From positions 496,001 to 560,000 of the forward strand of contig NZ_CP009241.1 of the NCBI RefSeq assembly GCF_000758525.1: a DNA stretch of 64,000 bases, given 5' to 3'. The stretch's first letter is position 1. The number at the start of each line of letters is the position of its first letter. Source of the DNA: Paenibacillus sp. FSL H7-0357. GTDB lineage: Bacteria; Bacillota; Bacilli; Paenibacillales; Paenibacillaceae. This document shows positions 25,065 to 33,433 of the stretch, one piece after another. The notes under the pieces are model-generated. The model searched no databases and was not told where the DNA came from. It saw nothing but the letters and a program-made list of their open reading frames with translations. The position numbers and the translations under genes were made by a program.

Positions 25065-25320
25065 ATATCAATAAACTTTTTGACATAAGACTTATTAATT
25101 GAAGAAGATGCTTTTTTTATTCTTAGTCCTAAGGTTTCTTCAGGCATTTGTTCAAAGCACCCTAAGTAGGAAATGCTTTTCTCCCAGAATCTCGGAGAGC
25201 CTTCTTAAAGTCGGAAAAGAAGCAGAGATTTCATTTCGTTCAATGTAAACGATCGATGTAAGGCTAACCTCAGCGACCTGGGCGAATTCTTCATCGTCAG
25301 CTCCTTTTTACCGGGCATAT
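25065..25320 (-). pseudogene. Xre-family HTH regulator remnant
   Basis: In one minus-strand frame the sequence gives EEFAQVAEVSLTSIVYIER then FPTLRRLSEILGEK, a clear HTH_3 pattern. A shift into a second frame gives FEQMPEETLGLRIKKA, the start of a second HTH unit in such regulators. No intact start or full frame remains, so it is a broken gene. Confidence 0.6.
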
Positions 25321-25437
25321 TATACGAGCTCCAGGAGAATTAAGCAGCTTTTCGAACTGAACGACGTTGGACAACGACTTCCTTCTTATAATTTATGCGC
25401 CAGAGGTACTAACTGCACGGACAACCCTGGCAGCGTC

Positions 25438-25619
25438 TCACGGCGATGCAGACAAATTTATTCGTGCCTTTCCACATGAGGAATGAGCTGTATGAGGCAT
25501 GTAACAGCCCAAAAGAGAAATTCGTGGTTCATGGCGCAGGGCATGGACTTGCGTATGACACGGATAAGGCCGGATACATCGGCAAAGTAAGCCAGTTTGT
25601 TGCCCGTTATGTACATTAG
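25438..25619 (+). pseudogene. 3' remnant of a second alpha/beta hydrolase copy
   Basis: HGDADKF, then after a frameshift ELYEACNSPKEKFVVHGAG and HGLAYDTDKAGYIGKVSQF match the C-terminus of the intact hydrolase at 21857-22798. The match continues past the stop (GAAAGTAGACGCGCC at both sites). The 5' three quarters of this copy are gone. This indicates an old tandem duplication split by the accessory genes. Confidence 0.85.
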
Positions 25620-25645
25620 TTCCGGATAAACCCCTAGAAAGTAGA

Positions 25646-25683
25646 CGCGCCCGATCTCCGCAAGCTGCGGATATCGGGCGCTT
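25646..25683. terminator. Perfect GC-rich hairpin after the hydrolase remnant
   Basis: GCGCCCGATCTCCGC and GCGGATATCGGGCGC form the stem. It has no strong T run. Confidence 0.5.
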
Positions 25684-26110
25684 ATATGTTCCACATATGG
25701 CGGCGTTCCTTGCAACGGGGAACGGTACGTCCATATCTTCTCGTATATTTAATCCCCCGCCGTTTGTGAGCGAAACGGGTGTCGTAATTCCCTGTTATTT
25801 CCAGCAGCCGTATGGCGAGAATAATCCTTCCAAAACGACAAAAGCCCTACCTCTCTTTTGTCCTTGCGGCTCCGTGGCCGCGCCAGTGTGAATCGGAATG
25901 CTATGTTCGAATTTAGTCTCATAAAAAGGAAGAGTCATGCAAGAAAACGTAAGATTTTGTGTCCAAAATGCCGATAATAAATAGAAAGTAACCAATCGGC
26001 CTGACATCTTCTTGATGGGGATGTATATACACGAAAACAAATATTACTTTATTATATCACGGAGTATATAGTAATGCAAGTAGAACATAAGCAGCAGGGT
26101 AAGGCTGGAA
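25684..26110. other. Intergenic stretch without a supported gene
   Basis: Short open frames exist on both strands but none has a ribosome binding site or a recognisable product. A weak palindromic segment with AAAGCCCTACCTCTCTTTTG is present near 25840. The -10/-35 region of the HD-GYP gene should lie at the right end. Confidence 0.3.
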
Positions 26111-27655
26111 ATGGGGGAACAGATGAATATATACGGGGTGTTTTTGAAGAAGCAAATCAGAAATTATTTTTTTGGCTCCGTGATTGCCGTGCTGGCGGTG
26201 GGAAGCCTGTTGCTGCTCTCTTCGCTGGAGATAAGTGCGGTGGAGTATTCCCGCCTGCTAATCGTATTGCTGCTCTCTTTTTCAATTATGGCAATCACGG
26301 AAGTCAGTGTGTTCATGAATCAACTCAAACCGATACGGACTGCAATGAAAGAACAGCGGCCTACGCTGGCCATGCTGGAGGAAGCTTATCTCTATACCCA
26401 TCGAATGCCCAGAAATGCAGTACAGCGGATTCTAGGCCCGCATCTTCTCGGGTTATCCTTGCCGGCGGCCCTAATGACCTTCTGGATGATTCACACCGGA
26501 TTAATCAACCTCCCTTATTTCTATCTGCTGCTGGCCATGGTCGGGGCGACTCTGGTGGCGTGCATGCATGCGCTGATCGAATTTTTCCTGACCTGCTCGG
26601 CCATTGTTCCGCTAATTAAAGAATTCAGAAACCGGGCTTTGGATATGTATAATGTGGATTTCTCGCTGGAAGGGCATGTATTTGTAGCCATCCGCCCAAA
26701 ATTTCTGATCAGCTGCATGCTGATCGGGACGTTTCCGCTGTTTCTTTTCATCATGGCAACACATATCCGCATGGACAGCCTCAACAGCAGTTCGCTTGCC
26801 GGCTTGCAGAGTTATTGGGCTTGGGCAGGGATGGTGCTGATGGTAGGTATATTATTCTCCTCCATTGCCGCCTGGCTCCTGACTAACAGCGTTCAACACC
26901 CGATCAATGAACTATACAAGGCAATGAATAACGTCAAGGACGGGCGCCTCTTGCAGGTGCAGGATGAATATTCCGATGAATTTTCCAAGCTGGTGGCCGG
27001 GTTTAATATGATGGTGCGGGGGCTTCAGGCCCGGGAACAGCAGAACAGACAGCTTCTGGACAGCTACTTCACCACGCTTGCCGTAGCTCTGGATGCGCGT
27101 GATTCCTATACTGCGGGACATTCACTGCGGGTGGCGGAGTACTCGGTCATTATTGGACAATTGGCGGGGCTGACGGGCCAAAGGCTCGATGACCTGCGGA
27201 AATCAGCTCTGCTGCATGATATCGGCAAAATCGGTGTGCCCGACAATGTCCTGTTTAAAGAGGGAAATCTTACAGATGAGGAATTTGATCAGATTAAGAG
27301 CCATCCGGTGCTTGGGGAAAATATTTTGCGGCAGATTGAGCCTGTGGAGAAGATGGCGCCCTACATAAGTGGAGTCCGCTCACATCATGAGCGTTACGAC
27401 GGCAAAGGTTATCCGGATGGCCTTGTCGGAACGTCCATCCCGCTGCATGGCAGAATCATTGCTGTAGCCGATGCCTACGACGCTATGACATCGGACCGCC
27501 CCTACCGGAAAGGGATGGATCATGAGCGGGCGCTGGCTATTCTGGAACAGGGCAGAGGAAGCCAGTGGGATCCTGAAATCGCCGGGTTATTCCTGGCATA
27601 CTTCGGGAAGTCGGCAAGTTCAGAAGAAACGGATGTTCCCGGAAGGGCGGGGTGA
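26111..27655 (+). CDS. HAMP / HD-GYP domain cyclic di-GMP phosphodiesterase
   Basis: A 514-residue membrane enzyme that should hydrolyse c-di-GMP. Six hydrophobic segments occupy about residues 20-260, a HAMP-like linker (NSVQHPINELYKAMNNVKDGRL) follows at about 260-310, and the HD-GYP domain takes the rest. Signature motifs are intact: LLHDIGKIGVPD (HD), HHERYDGKGYPDG (HHE and GYP), and IIAVADAYDAMTSDRPYR. The first start (ATG 26111, residues GEQ) or the ATG at residue 5 are both possible. It sits 4.5 kb downstream of the c-di-GMP riboswitch surface-protein gene, so it could tune the signal read by that riboswitch. Confidence 0.9.
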   Translation: MGEQMNIYGVFLKKQIRNYFFGSVIAVLAVGSLLLLSSLEISAVEYSRLLIVLLLSFSIMAITEVSVFMNQLKPIRTAMKEQRPTLAMLEEAYLYTHRMPRNAVQRILGPHLLGLSLPAALMTFWMIHTGLINLPYFYLLLAMVGATLVACMHALIEFFLTCSAIVPLIKEFRNRALDMYNVDFSLEGHVFVAIRPKFLISCMLIGTFPLFLFIMATHIRMDSLNSSSLAGLQSYWAWAGMVLMVGILFSSIAAWLLTNSVQHPINELYKAMNNVKDGRLLQVQDEYSDEFSKLVAGFNMMVRGLQAREQQNRQLLDSYFTTLAVALDARDSYTAGHSLRVAEYSVIIGQLAGLTGQRLDDLRKSALLHDIGKIGVPDNVLFKEGNLTDEEFDQIKSHPVLGENILRQIEPVEKMAPYISGVRSHHERYDGKGYPDGLVGTSIPLHGRIIAVADAYDAMTSDRPYRKGMDHERALAILEQGRGSQWDPEIAGLFLAYFGKSASSEETDVPGRAG

Positions 27656-27702
27656 AACGGGCTGGCAGGGTGTTGCTTGCTGTTTATCCTAATATTTCTT
27701 GC

Positions 27703-27742
27703 GGAAGCGGATACCATCCAATTTATGGAGGTATCCGCTTCT
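27703..27742 (+). terminator. Hairpin after the HD-GYP gene
   Basis: GAAGCGGATACC and GGTATCCGCTTC pair perfectly (12 bases). The T run is weak. Confidence 0.6.
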
Positions 27743-27800
27743 CGTTGCGTGCCTATTTTGTGAACTGGTCTTTAAAACCGACAATTAACGACTACATTCA

Positions 27801-27829
27801 TTGAAGGATTGAGGGTAGACCGTTATAAT
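27801..27829 (+). promoter_or_regulatory. Promoter of the eetA-eetB-ecf operon
   Basis: TTGAAG (27801-27806), a 17-base spacer and TATAAT (27824-27829). The eetA-like gene starts 42 bases further on. Confidence 0.75.
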
Positions 27830-27870
27830 TATTAAGTCTGGATTTTAATTAAAAAATAAGGGAGAATTTT

Positions 27871-28254
27871 ATGAAACGCGCAGATGTGCTGCTGGTTTCC
27901 ATCGTGCTCATTGCCGCTCTCGCTTTTCTTGCACCGAGGTGGTTTTCAGACGATAAAGGCGGCCCGGGGAAAAATCTTGTGGCCAATATAATGGTGGACG
28001 GCAAGCTGTTCAAGACGGTTCAGCTTACAGAGGAAGATCAAACGGTAGAAGTCCGTACCGATCGCGGGTATAACATTTTAAAAGTGCATGATTATGGTAT
28101 TGAAATGTATGACGCCGACTGTCCCGACAAGGTATGTCTAGGTTTTGGGTTTATTACCTTGCCCAAGCAGACGATCGTCTGTTTGCCGCACAGGGTATTA
28201 GTAGAAATTGCAGGCGCGTCGGGAGGAGATGAAATAGATGCCTATGTCCAGTAG
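27871..28254 (+). CDS. eetA: NusG domain II protein, EetA-like
   Basis: A 127-residue protein with one N-terminal membrane helix (VLLVSIVLIAALAFLAPRWF) and an extracytoplasmic NusG-II domain (IMVDGKLFKTVQLTEEDQTVEV, DCPDKVCLGFGFITLPKQTIVCLPHRVLVEI). The two Cys in CPDKVC and IVCLPH are typical. EetA of the flavin-based extracellular electron transfer loci of Listeria and Lactobacillus has this architecture and is proposed to help pass electrons from demethylmenaquinone to extracellular flavin. It overlaps the following EetB-like gene by 17 bases, as in those loci. A GGGAGAA site precedes the ATG. Confidence 0.8.
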   Translation: MKRADVLLVSIVLIAALAFLAPRWFSDDKGGPGKNLVANIMVDGKLFKTVQLTEEDQTVEVRTDRGYNILKVHDYGIEMYDADCPDKVCLGFGFITLPKQTIVCLPHRVLVEIAGASGGDEIDAYVQ

Positions 28255-28801
28255 TGAATCTTCAACGGCCCTGAAAAGAACGGTGATTGTAGCGCTCTTT
28301 GCCGCAGTGGCGGTTGTGCTAAGTATTATGGAAGCCCAGATTCCACTCGCAGGGATGGGGCTGATGCCCGGTGCCAAGCTGGGATTTGCCAACATTATGA
28401 TTTTGACCTGCATTTATTTTTTGCGCGCACGTGACGCATTTGTACTTGTAATCCTCAAGACCTTGCTTACCGCATTTTTGCTGGGTACCTTCTCAAGTCT
28501 GCTGTTCAGCTTATTTGGCTCTTTGTTCAGCTTTGTAGTCATGTACCTGCTCGTCCGGTTTGGCGGGAAAAGACTCAGTGTCATTGGGATCAGTATTGCC
28601 GGCGGACTGGCCCACAACACAGGGCAGCTGCTCGCCGCTTCCATAGTGTTGAAATCATCGAGCACGTTCTACTACTTTCCGATGCTGCTGATTACCGGAG
28701 TGGTAACAGGGATTGTCGTCGGTTTCGCGGTGCGTTATGTGGTAGCCTCGTTATCCAAAATATCGCTGTTTGAAGAGTTCTTGGGCGGAACGGGTCACTA
28801 G
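28238..28801 (+). CDS. eetB: Gx transporter family membrane protein, EetB-like
   Basis: A 187-residue integral membrane protein with about five to six helices. It belongs to the Gx transporter family (Pfam Hpre_diP_synt_I), recognised by VVLSIMEAQIPLAGMGLMPGAKLGFANI and GGLAHNTGQLLAASIVL. In FLEET loci the same family is called EetB. The family also resembles S-components of ECF transporters, and here it directly precedes EcfA, EcfA' and EcfT genes. It could therefore be the substrate-binding part of that transporter. A GGGAGGAGAT site precedes the start at 28238. Confidence 0.82.
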   Translation: MPMSSSESSTALKRTVIVALFAAVAVVLSIMEAQIPLAGMGLMPGAKLGFANIMILTCIYFLRARDAFVLVILKTLLTAFLLGTFSSLLFSLFGSLFSFVVMYLLVRFGGKRLSVIGISIAGGLAHNTGQLLAASIVLKSSSTFYYFPMLLITGVVTGIVVGFAVRYVVASLSKISLFEEFLGGTGH

Positions 28802-28819
28802 CTGGGAAGGATGACTAAC

Positions 28820-29686
28820 ATGAATGAATTTAACAATGAGCTGGAAGCTGGAGCGGAACCGCCAGTGATCTCACTGGCAGGCGTATCGTTTGGATATAAC
28901 CCGGAGCACCCGATCCTCCAGAATATTACACTATCTATCCAGCAGGGGGAATGGGTAAGCATCGTGGGACCGAACGGCTGCGGCAAGTCAACGCTGGTCA
29001 AGCTGCTGAATGCCCTGCTGCCTAAAAGTGCCGGAGAGATCTTCATCTGCGGCCATAAACTGCAGGAAGAGAATATTGGAACGATCCGTCAGTGCATTGG
29101 CATGGTGTTCCAGAACCCTGACAACCAGTTTATCGGGGCAACGGTAGAGGAAGACATCGTATTCGGCCTGGAGGGGCTGTGTTTACCCTACGCGGAGATG
29201 GAGGAACGGCTGAAATCCTATGCCATGAAGCTGGGGATCGGCCATCTGCTGGCCAAGCATCCCGGCGAGCTGTCGGGAGGCCAGAAGCAGCGGGTCGCTA
29301 TTGCCTCCATTCTAGCCATGAAGCCAGGCATCGTCATCTTTGACGAGGCCTCTTCCATGTTGGACGAAGGAAGCCGGAACGAGCTGATGGGCATTTTGCA
29401 GGATATGCGCGCGGAAGGGAACTATACCCTTCTAATGATTACACACGATGCCGATGAAATCCTGGCCTCGGATCGCGTGCTGGCCCTGCACGGGGGTGGA
29501 CTGGCGGCAGATGTAACCCCTGCGGAATTGTTCCGGAATGAAGAGCTTCTGGAGAAGTGCCACCTGCGGGAGCCGTATCCTTGGCAGCTTGCCCGTGAAC
29601 TGCAGAACCTGGGGATTAAGGTGGATGTTCCCGCCAGTGAAAAGGAGCTTATAGACACATTATGGCCATACAACTACAACAAGTAA
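28820..29686 (+). CDS. ecfA1: ECF transporter ATPase A1
   Basis: A 288-residue ABC ATPase of an energy-coupling-factor vitamin transporter. Walker A is GPNGCGKST, Q-loop FQNPDNQF, signature LSGGQKQR, Walker B IVIFDEASSMLD, and the switch His is in ITHDADE. The Walker B DEAS and Q-loop DNQF are typical of EcfA1. A start at 28811 two codons earlier is also possible; the ATG at 28820 is better spaced from AAGGATG. It ends 25 bases inside the next gene, showing tight operon packing. Confidence 0.92.
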   Translation: MNEFNNELEAGAEPPVISLAGVSFGYNPEHPILQNITLSIQQGEWVSIVGPNGCGKSTLVKLLNALLPKSAGEIFICGHKLQEENIGTIRQCIGMVFQNPDNQFIGATVEEDIVFGLEGLCLPYAEMEERLKSYAMKLGIGHLLAKHPGELSGGQKQRVAIASILAMKPGIVIFDEASSMLDEGSRNELMGILQDMRAEGNYTLLMITHDADEILASDRVLALHGGGLAADVTPAELFRNEELLEKCHLREPYPWQLARELQNLGIKVDVPASEKELIDTLWPYNYNK

Positions 29687-30561
29687 GCTACACCTACGCG
29701 GACCGGAGCCTCTGGAGGCAGACAGCGCTGCACGGGATTAATCTTAACATCCCCAGCGGATCGATGGTGGGCATTGCCGGGGCAACCGGCTCGGGAAAAT
29801 CGACACTTCTGCAGCTGTTCAACGGAATTCTGAAGCCGACGGAGGGGGCGGTCAGTGTCCTTGATGTAACTATCCGTGCCGGCGAGAAATCTCCGAAGCT
29901 GCTTCCGCTGCGCCGCCGGGTCGGTCTGGTCTTTCAGTTTCCCGAGCAGCAGATGTTTGAGGAGACGGTAGAGAAGGATCTGTGCTTCGGCCCGCTTAAC
30001 TTTGGCATGAGTCTTGAGGAAGCCAAGGAGCGCACACGCAAGGCGATGACAGACATGGGGCTGGATCTTGGACTGCTGGAGCGCAATCCGTTCCGTCTAA
30101 GCGGCGGACAGATGCGCAAGGCGGCCATCGCTTCGGTGCTGGCCATGGACCCGGATATCGTTGTGCTGGATGAACCGACAGCGACACTCGACCCGATCAG
30201 CAGGGCGGAGCTGATCGGGCTGCTGGAGCGGCTCTGCCGCGAGCAGGGCCGGACGATTATCATCGTGACGCACCGGATGGATGAGCTGCTTCCCTATGCC
30301 GACCGCTGGGTCCTGCTTAAGGAAGGCGAGCTGGCTTTTCAGGGCACTAGCCAGGAGCTTGCTGCCGATTCGGATATTCTGGAACGCTGCGGCCTGACGG
30401 TGCCGCAGTCGCTCCGCTACTGGCGGGCGGTTGCCGACCGCTTCGGTCTTGCGGGGGAGAAGCCCCGGTTGACCGCGGGCAGCCTCGCCGAGCTGATTGC
30501 TTCGCTGCCTGGAGCAGCGGAGGGCCCGGGCCTTGCAGGAAAGAGGGATAGCTATGAATGA
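29662..30561 (+). CDS. ecfA2: ECF transporter ATPase A2
   Basis: A 299-residue partner ATPase. Walker A is GATGSGKST, Q-loop FQFPEQQMFEETVEKD, signature LSGGQMRK, Walker B IVVLDEPTATLD and switch His ITVTHRMDE-type (IIVTHRMDE). The FQFPEQQ motif is characteristic of EcfA2. The protein pairs with EcfA1 to power the ECF module. It overlaps ecfA1 by 25 bases and the following ecfT by 8. Confidence 0.92.
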   Translation: MAIQLQQVSYTYADRSLWRQTALHGINLNIPSGSMVGIAGATGSGKSTLLQLFNGILKPTEGAVSVLDVTIRAGEKSPKLLPLRRRVGLVFQFPEQQMFEETVEKDLCFGPLNFGMSLEEAKERTRKAMTDMGLDLGLLERNPFRLSGGQMRKAAIASVLAMDPDIVVLDEPTATLDPISRAELIGLLERLCREQGRTIIIVTHRMDELLPYADRWVLLKEGELAFQGTSQELAADSDILERCGLTVPQSLRYWRAVADRFGLAGEKPRLTAGSLAELIASLPGAAEGPGLAGKRDSYE

Positions 30562-31345
30562 TCGGCTGCTGCTCGGGCGCAGCATTGAGACCGGCTCCTG
30601 GGTACACAAGCTGGATGCCCGGGCCAAGATCATCGGGATGATCTTATATTTAGTTGTTATTTTACTGTCGCATTCATGGATGGCGATGGCGCTGCTGGCC
30701 GTATTTTCGATAGCGGTCATGTCATCAACCCGAATATCGCTTAAATATTTCGTCAAGGCGGCGAAGCCGCTGCGTTATTTAATGTTGTTTATCTTTGTCG
30801 TTCAAGCCCTGACCGTTAAGGAAGGCGATGCGGTTTTCTCTATCGGCTCTTTTTCGCTGCATGAAGGCGGGCTGCGGCTGGCCGCGTTTTCCGTCATTCG
30901 CATGTTTTTCCTGATCACCTTCACAGCCTTGCTTACCTTCACTACAAAACCTGCGAAGCTGAACCGGGGTCTGGAGGGCATCCTGACCCCGTTCAAAAAG
31001 CTGGGGCTGTCGCCGGAACGGATTACGCTGATGATCAGCATCGCCCTGCGCTTCATTCCGACGATTCTCGACGAATCGCAGATCATCATGAAGGCGCAAG
31101 CCTCACGCGGAGCCGACCTGAAGGAGCTGCCGCTTAAGGAAAAGGGGCGGATGCTCGTCTCGCTGCTTGTGCCGGTAATCTCCAGCGCCTTCCGGCGCGC
31201 TCAGGATTTGGTCTATTCCATGGAAGCCCGCGGGTTCCGCATGGATGCGCCGCGCAGCCGGTATCACCGCCTCAGGTGGGGCTGGGCCGATACTGTTTTT
31301 GTCGCTATGTTCATCATCATGGGAGTTGCAGTAGCATTATTGTAA
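30554..31345 (+). CDS. ecfT: ECF transporter transmembrane (T) component
   Basis: A 263-residue membrane protein that couples the ATPases to an S-component. Early residues DARAKIIGMILYLVVILLS match the family start; the C-terminal coupling helices contain the Ala-Arg-Gly motifs QASRGAD and MEARGFRMD. The start at 30554 has an AGAGGGAT site. With ecfA1 and ecfA2 it forms a full energising module. Its position after eetA-eetB suggests transport related to flavin or to the electron-transfer system rather than a general vitamin role, though general EcfAA'T sets are also possible. Confidence 0.9.
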   Translation: MNDRLLLGRSIETGSWVHKLDARAKIIGMILYLVVILLSHSWMAMALLAVFSIAVMSSTRISLKYFVKAAKPLRYLMLFIFVVQALTVKEGDAVFSIGSFSLHEGGLRLAAFSVIRMFFLITFTALLTFTTKPAKLNRGLEGILTPFKKLGLSPERITLMISIALRFIPTILDESQIIMKAQASRGADLKELPLKEKGRMLVSLLVPVISSAFRRAQDLVYSMEARGFRMDAPRSRYHRLRWGWADTVFVAMFIIMGVAVALL

Positions 31346-31363
31346 TTTTAGGGGGAAACAAAA

Positions 31364-33289
31364 ATGGCACGTTATTTTAATGGTAAGGAAATCGAACTGC
31401 TGGCACCGGCGGGAACGTTTGAAATTTTCAAGGAAGTGGTGCAGTCAGGATGTGACGCAGTCTATTTTGGCGGTCCTGTGCTGAACATGAGAATGATGCG
31501 TAAAGGCTACAACCTGTCTCATGAGGAGATTATTGAAGCCCTTGCGATCGCCCACAGCCTGGACAAAAAAGTATATATTACGGTAAACAACCTGTTCAGT
31601 GAGGATGATGTGGAGGAAGCCAGAGAGTATCTTCGTTTTCTCGACGGAGTTCATCCCGATGCACTGATCGTTCAAGATATGGCTGTGCTGGAGCTGATCC
31701 GCGAGATGGAGCTTACGCTTCCGGTTCACGCCTCGGTGATGATGAATGTGCACAATCTGGAGATGGTTTACGCGCTGCGTGATCTTGGGGTAAGCCGGGT
31801 GGTGACCTCGCGTGAGATGGATCTGCAGACGGCTAAGCTGCTGGGTCAGCGGAGCGGCATGGAGCTGGAGTATTTCATTCACGGCGATATGTGCTCTGTG
31901 CACGGGGCAAACTGCTACTTCAGCTCCCAGGTCTTCGGCATGAGCAGCAACCGGGGCAAATGCATGAAGCCTTGCCGCTGGGATTACCGGATCAAGAAAG
32001 ACGGCTATGTCTTCCCGGCTGAATATCCGCTGGCTGTCAAAGACATGTTCATGTATGAGCATCTTCCGGAGCTGATTGAGTCAGGCATTACTTCTTTTAA
32101 AATTGAGGGCCGGATGCGCGACAAAGAGTTCATGGTGATGCTCTCGAACAGCTATGGTGAAGCCATTGACCGTTATATTGAGGATCCAATCGGTTTTGAC
32201 CGTACCGTTGATACCAAGATGCTGCACCAAAACCGGAAACGTGACTTTTCCACCGCGTATGCTTTTGGCAAGCCGGGACTGGCAAACATCAACCGCCGCT
32301 ATGAAGGTACAGGCAAATTTTACAGCACAGGCAAGGTATTCAGTACACCTACTGCAGAGCGGGAGCTATCGGTGGACCGGGTAATGCAGCTGCGTGAGCG
32401 GCTTGCGGAAGGCAGACGCAGTGAGCAAAGTAAACCAGAGCTTGCGGTACGCGTGAATAATATGGAGCAGGCCCGTCTGGTGCTTGAGCTGGGTGTAGAT
32501 CATTTATATCTGCCAGGTGATGTATTTGAGCCGGACCGTCCGTTTACGAAGCAGGACATTAAGGAACTTGGCGCCTTAAAAGGAAAGACAAAGCTCTACC
32601 TTGGGATGCCAAGGATGATGACGGAGCTGCATTTTGATCAATACGATCATCTGCTGAGCGGGGAACGCCTGCCGATTGACGGGCTGCTGATTACGAACCT
32701 TGGAGCGATTCGCCGTTTCGCCCAGACGGGATACCCGATGATCGGGGACGCCAATCTGAATGTATACAATCATCTTTCTGCCGGGCTGTATGCCGGACTG
32801 GGATTGGCTAAGCTAACGGTTTCACCGGAAATGACGATGGAGCATTTTGCATCCTTTACCTCCGGCTGCGAGTTGCCGCTCGAAGTTGTCGTTCACGGCA
32901 CACCGGCACTGATGTATATGGAGCATGATCTGTTCGAGAATACCGAGGTGATGGAGCCGATTGGTGAAGAAGACAACCTGTATGTAAGCAATGAGGTACT
33001 GGTGCTGAAGACGGATAAAGGCGAGAATCCGGTGTACCGTGACCAATACGGCCGCTGCCACCTGCTGTTCTCCAAGGAGCTTTGCTATCTGCCTATGGTG
33101 GAGGAGATGAAGGGCCTTGGCATTGCCAGCTTGCGGATTGAAGGAGCGACCTATAGTGTGGAAGAGCTGCGCGGTATTATTAAGGCTTATCAGGCAGCAA
33201 TCAACGGTTCTTTGGAAAAGGAAGAGCTGCTCGGCGGTTTGAAGCCGGTGTATGCAGGTTATACCCTGGGTTCGCTGCAGTTTAATTGA
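31364..33289 (+). CDS. U32-family protein, UbiU/UbiV-like
   Basis: A 641-residue U32 protein. The start LLAPAGTFEIFKEVVQSGCDAVYFGGPVLNMR is typical of the family, and four conserved cysteines lie in DMCSVHGANCYFSS...GKCMKPCRWDYR, a 4Fe-4S site as in UbiU, UbiV and RlhA. The C-terminal third is a second domain (PELAVRVNNMEQARLVLELGV...). Such proteins act as iron-sulfur hydroxylases acting on quinone rings or rRNA. The annotation peptidase is historical. It sits between the ECF genes and a prenyltransferase in a quinone/electron-transfer neighbourhood, so a role in quinone maturation is an inference. An AGGGGGAAAC site precedes the ATG. Confidence 0.8.
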   Translation: MARYFNGKEIELLAPAGTFEIFKEVVQSGCDAVYFGGPVLNMRMMRKGYNLSHEEIIEALAIAHSLDKKVYITVNNLFSEDDVEEAREYLRFLDGVHPDALIVQDMAVLELIREMELTLPVHASVMMNVHNLEMVYALRDLGVSRVVTSREMDLQTAKLLGQRSGMELEYFIHGDMCSVHGANCYFSSQVFGMSSNRGKCMKPCRWDYRIKKDGYVFPAEYPLAVKDMFMYEHLPELIESGITSFKIEGRMRDKEFMVMLSNSYGEAIDRYIEDPIGFDRTVDTKMLHQNRKRDFSTAYAFGKPGLANINRRYEGTGKFYSTGKVFSTPTAERELSVDRVMQLRERLAEGRRSEQSKPELAVRVNNMEQARLVLELGVDHLYLPGDVFEPDRPFTKQDIKELGALKGKTKLYLGMPRMMTELHFDQYDHLLSGERLPIDGLLITNLGAIRRFAQTGYPMIGDANLNVYNHLSAGLYAGLGLAKLTVSPEMTMEHFASFTSGCELPLEVVVHGTPALMYMEHDLFENTEVMEPIGEEDNLYVSNEVLVLKTDKGENPVYRDQYGRCHLLFSKELCYLPMVEEMKGLGIASLRIEGATYSVEELRGIIKAYQAAINGSLEKEELLGGLKPVYAGYTLGSLQFN

Positions 33290-33433
33290 TATTTAAATTT
33301 TTAAGGGTTTCTGGATAGCAATTTTAACGGTAAATGCTAGAGTGATAAGTTACTTTTTTCACAAACTATTGCACTGATTTATTTTCCATATTAAGAGAGT
33401 TATAGAGAAGCAGCAGAAGGAGAGGGACCATAG

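Noticed and set aside
25795..26040. 81-codon minus-strand ORF
   Set aside because: No ribosome binding site, no recognisable product, and overlaps a palindromic non-coding stretch.
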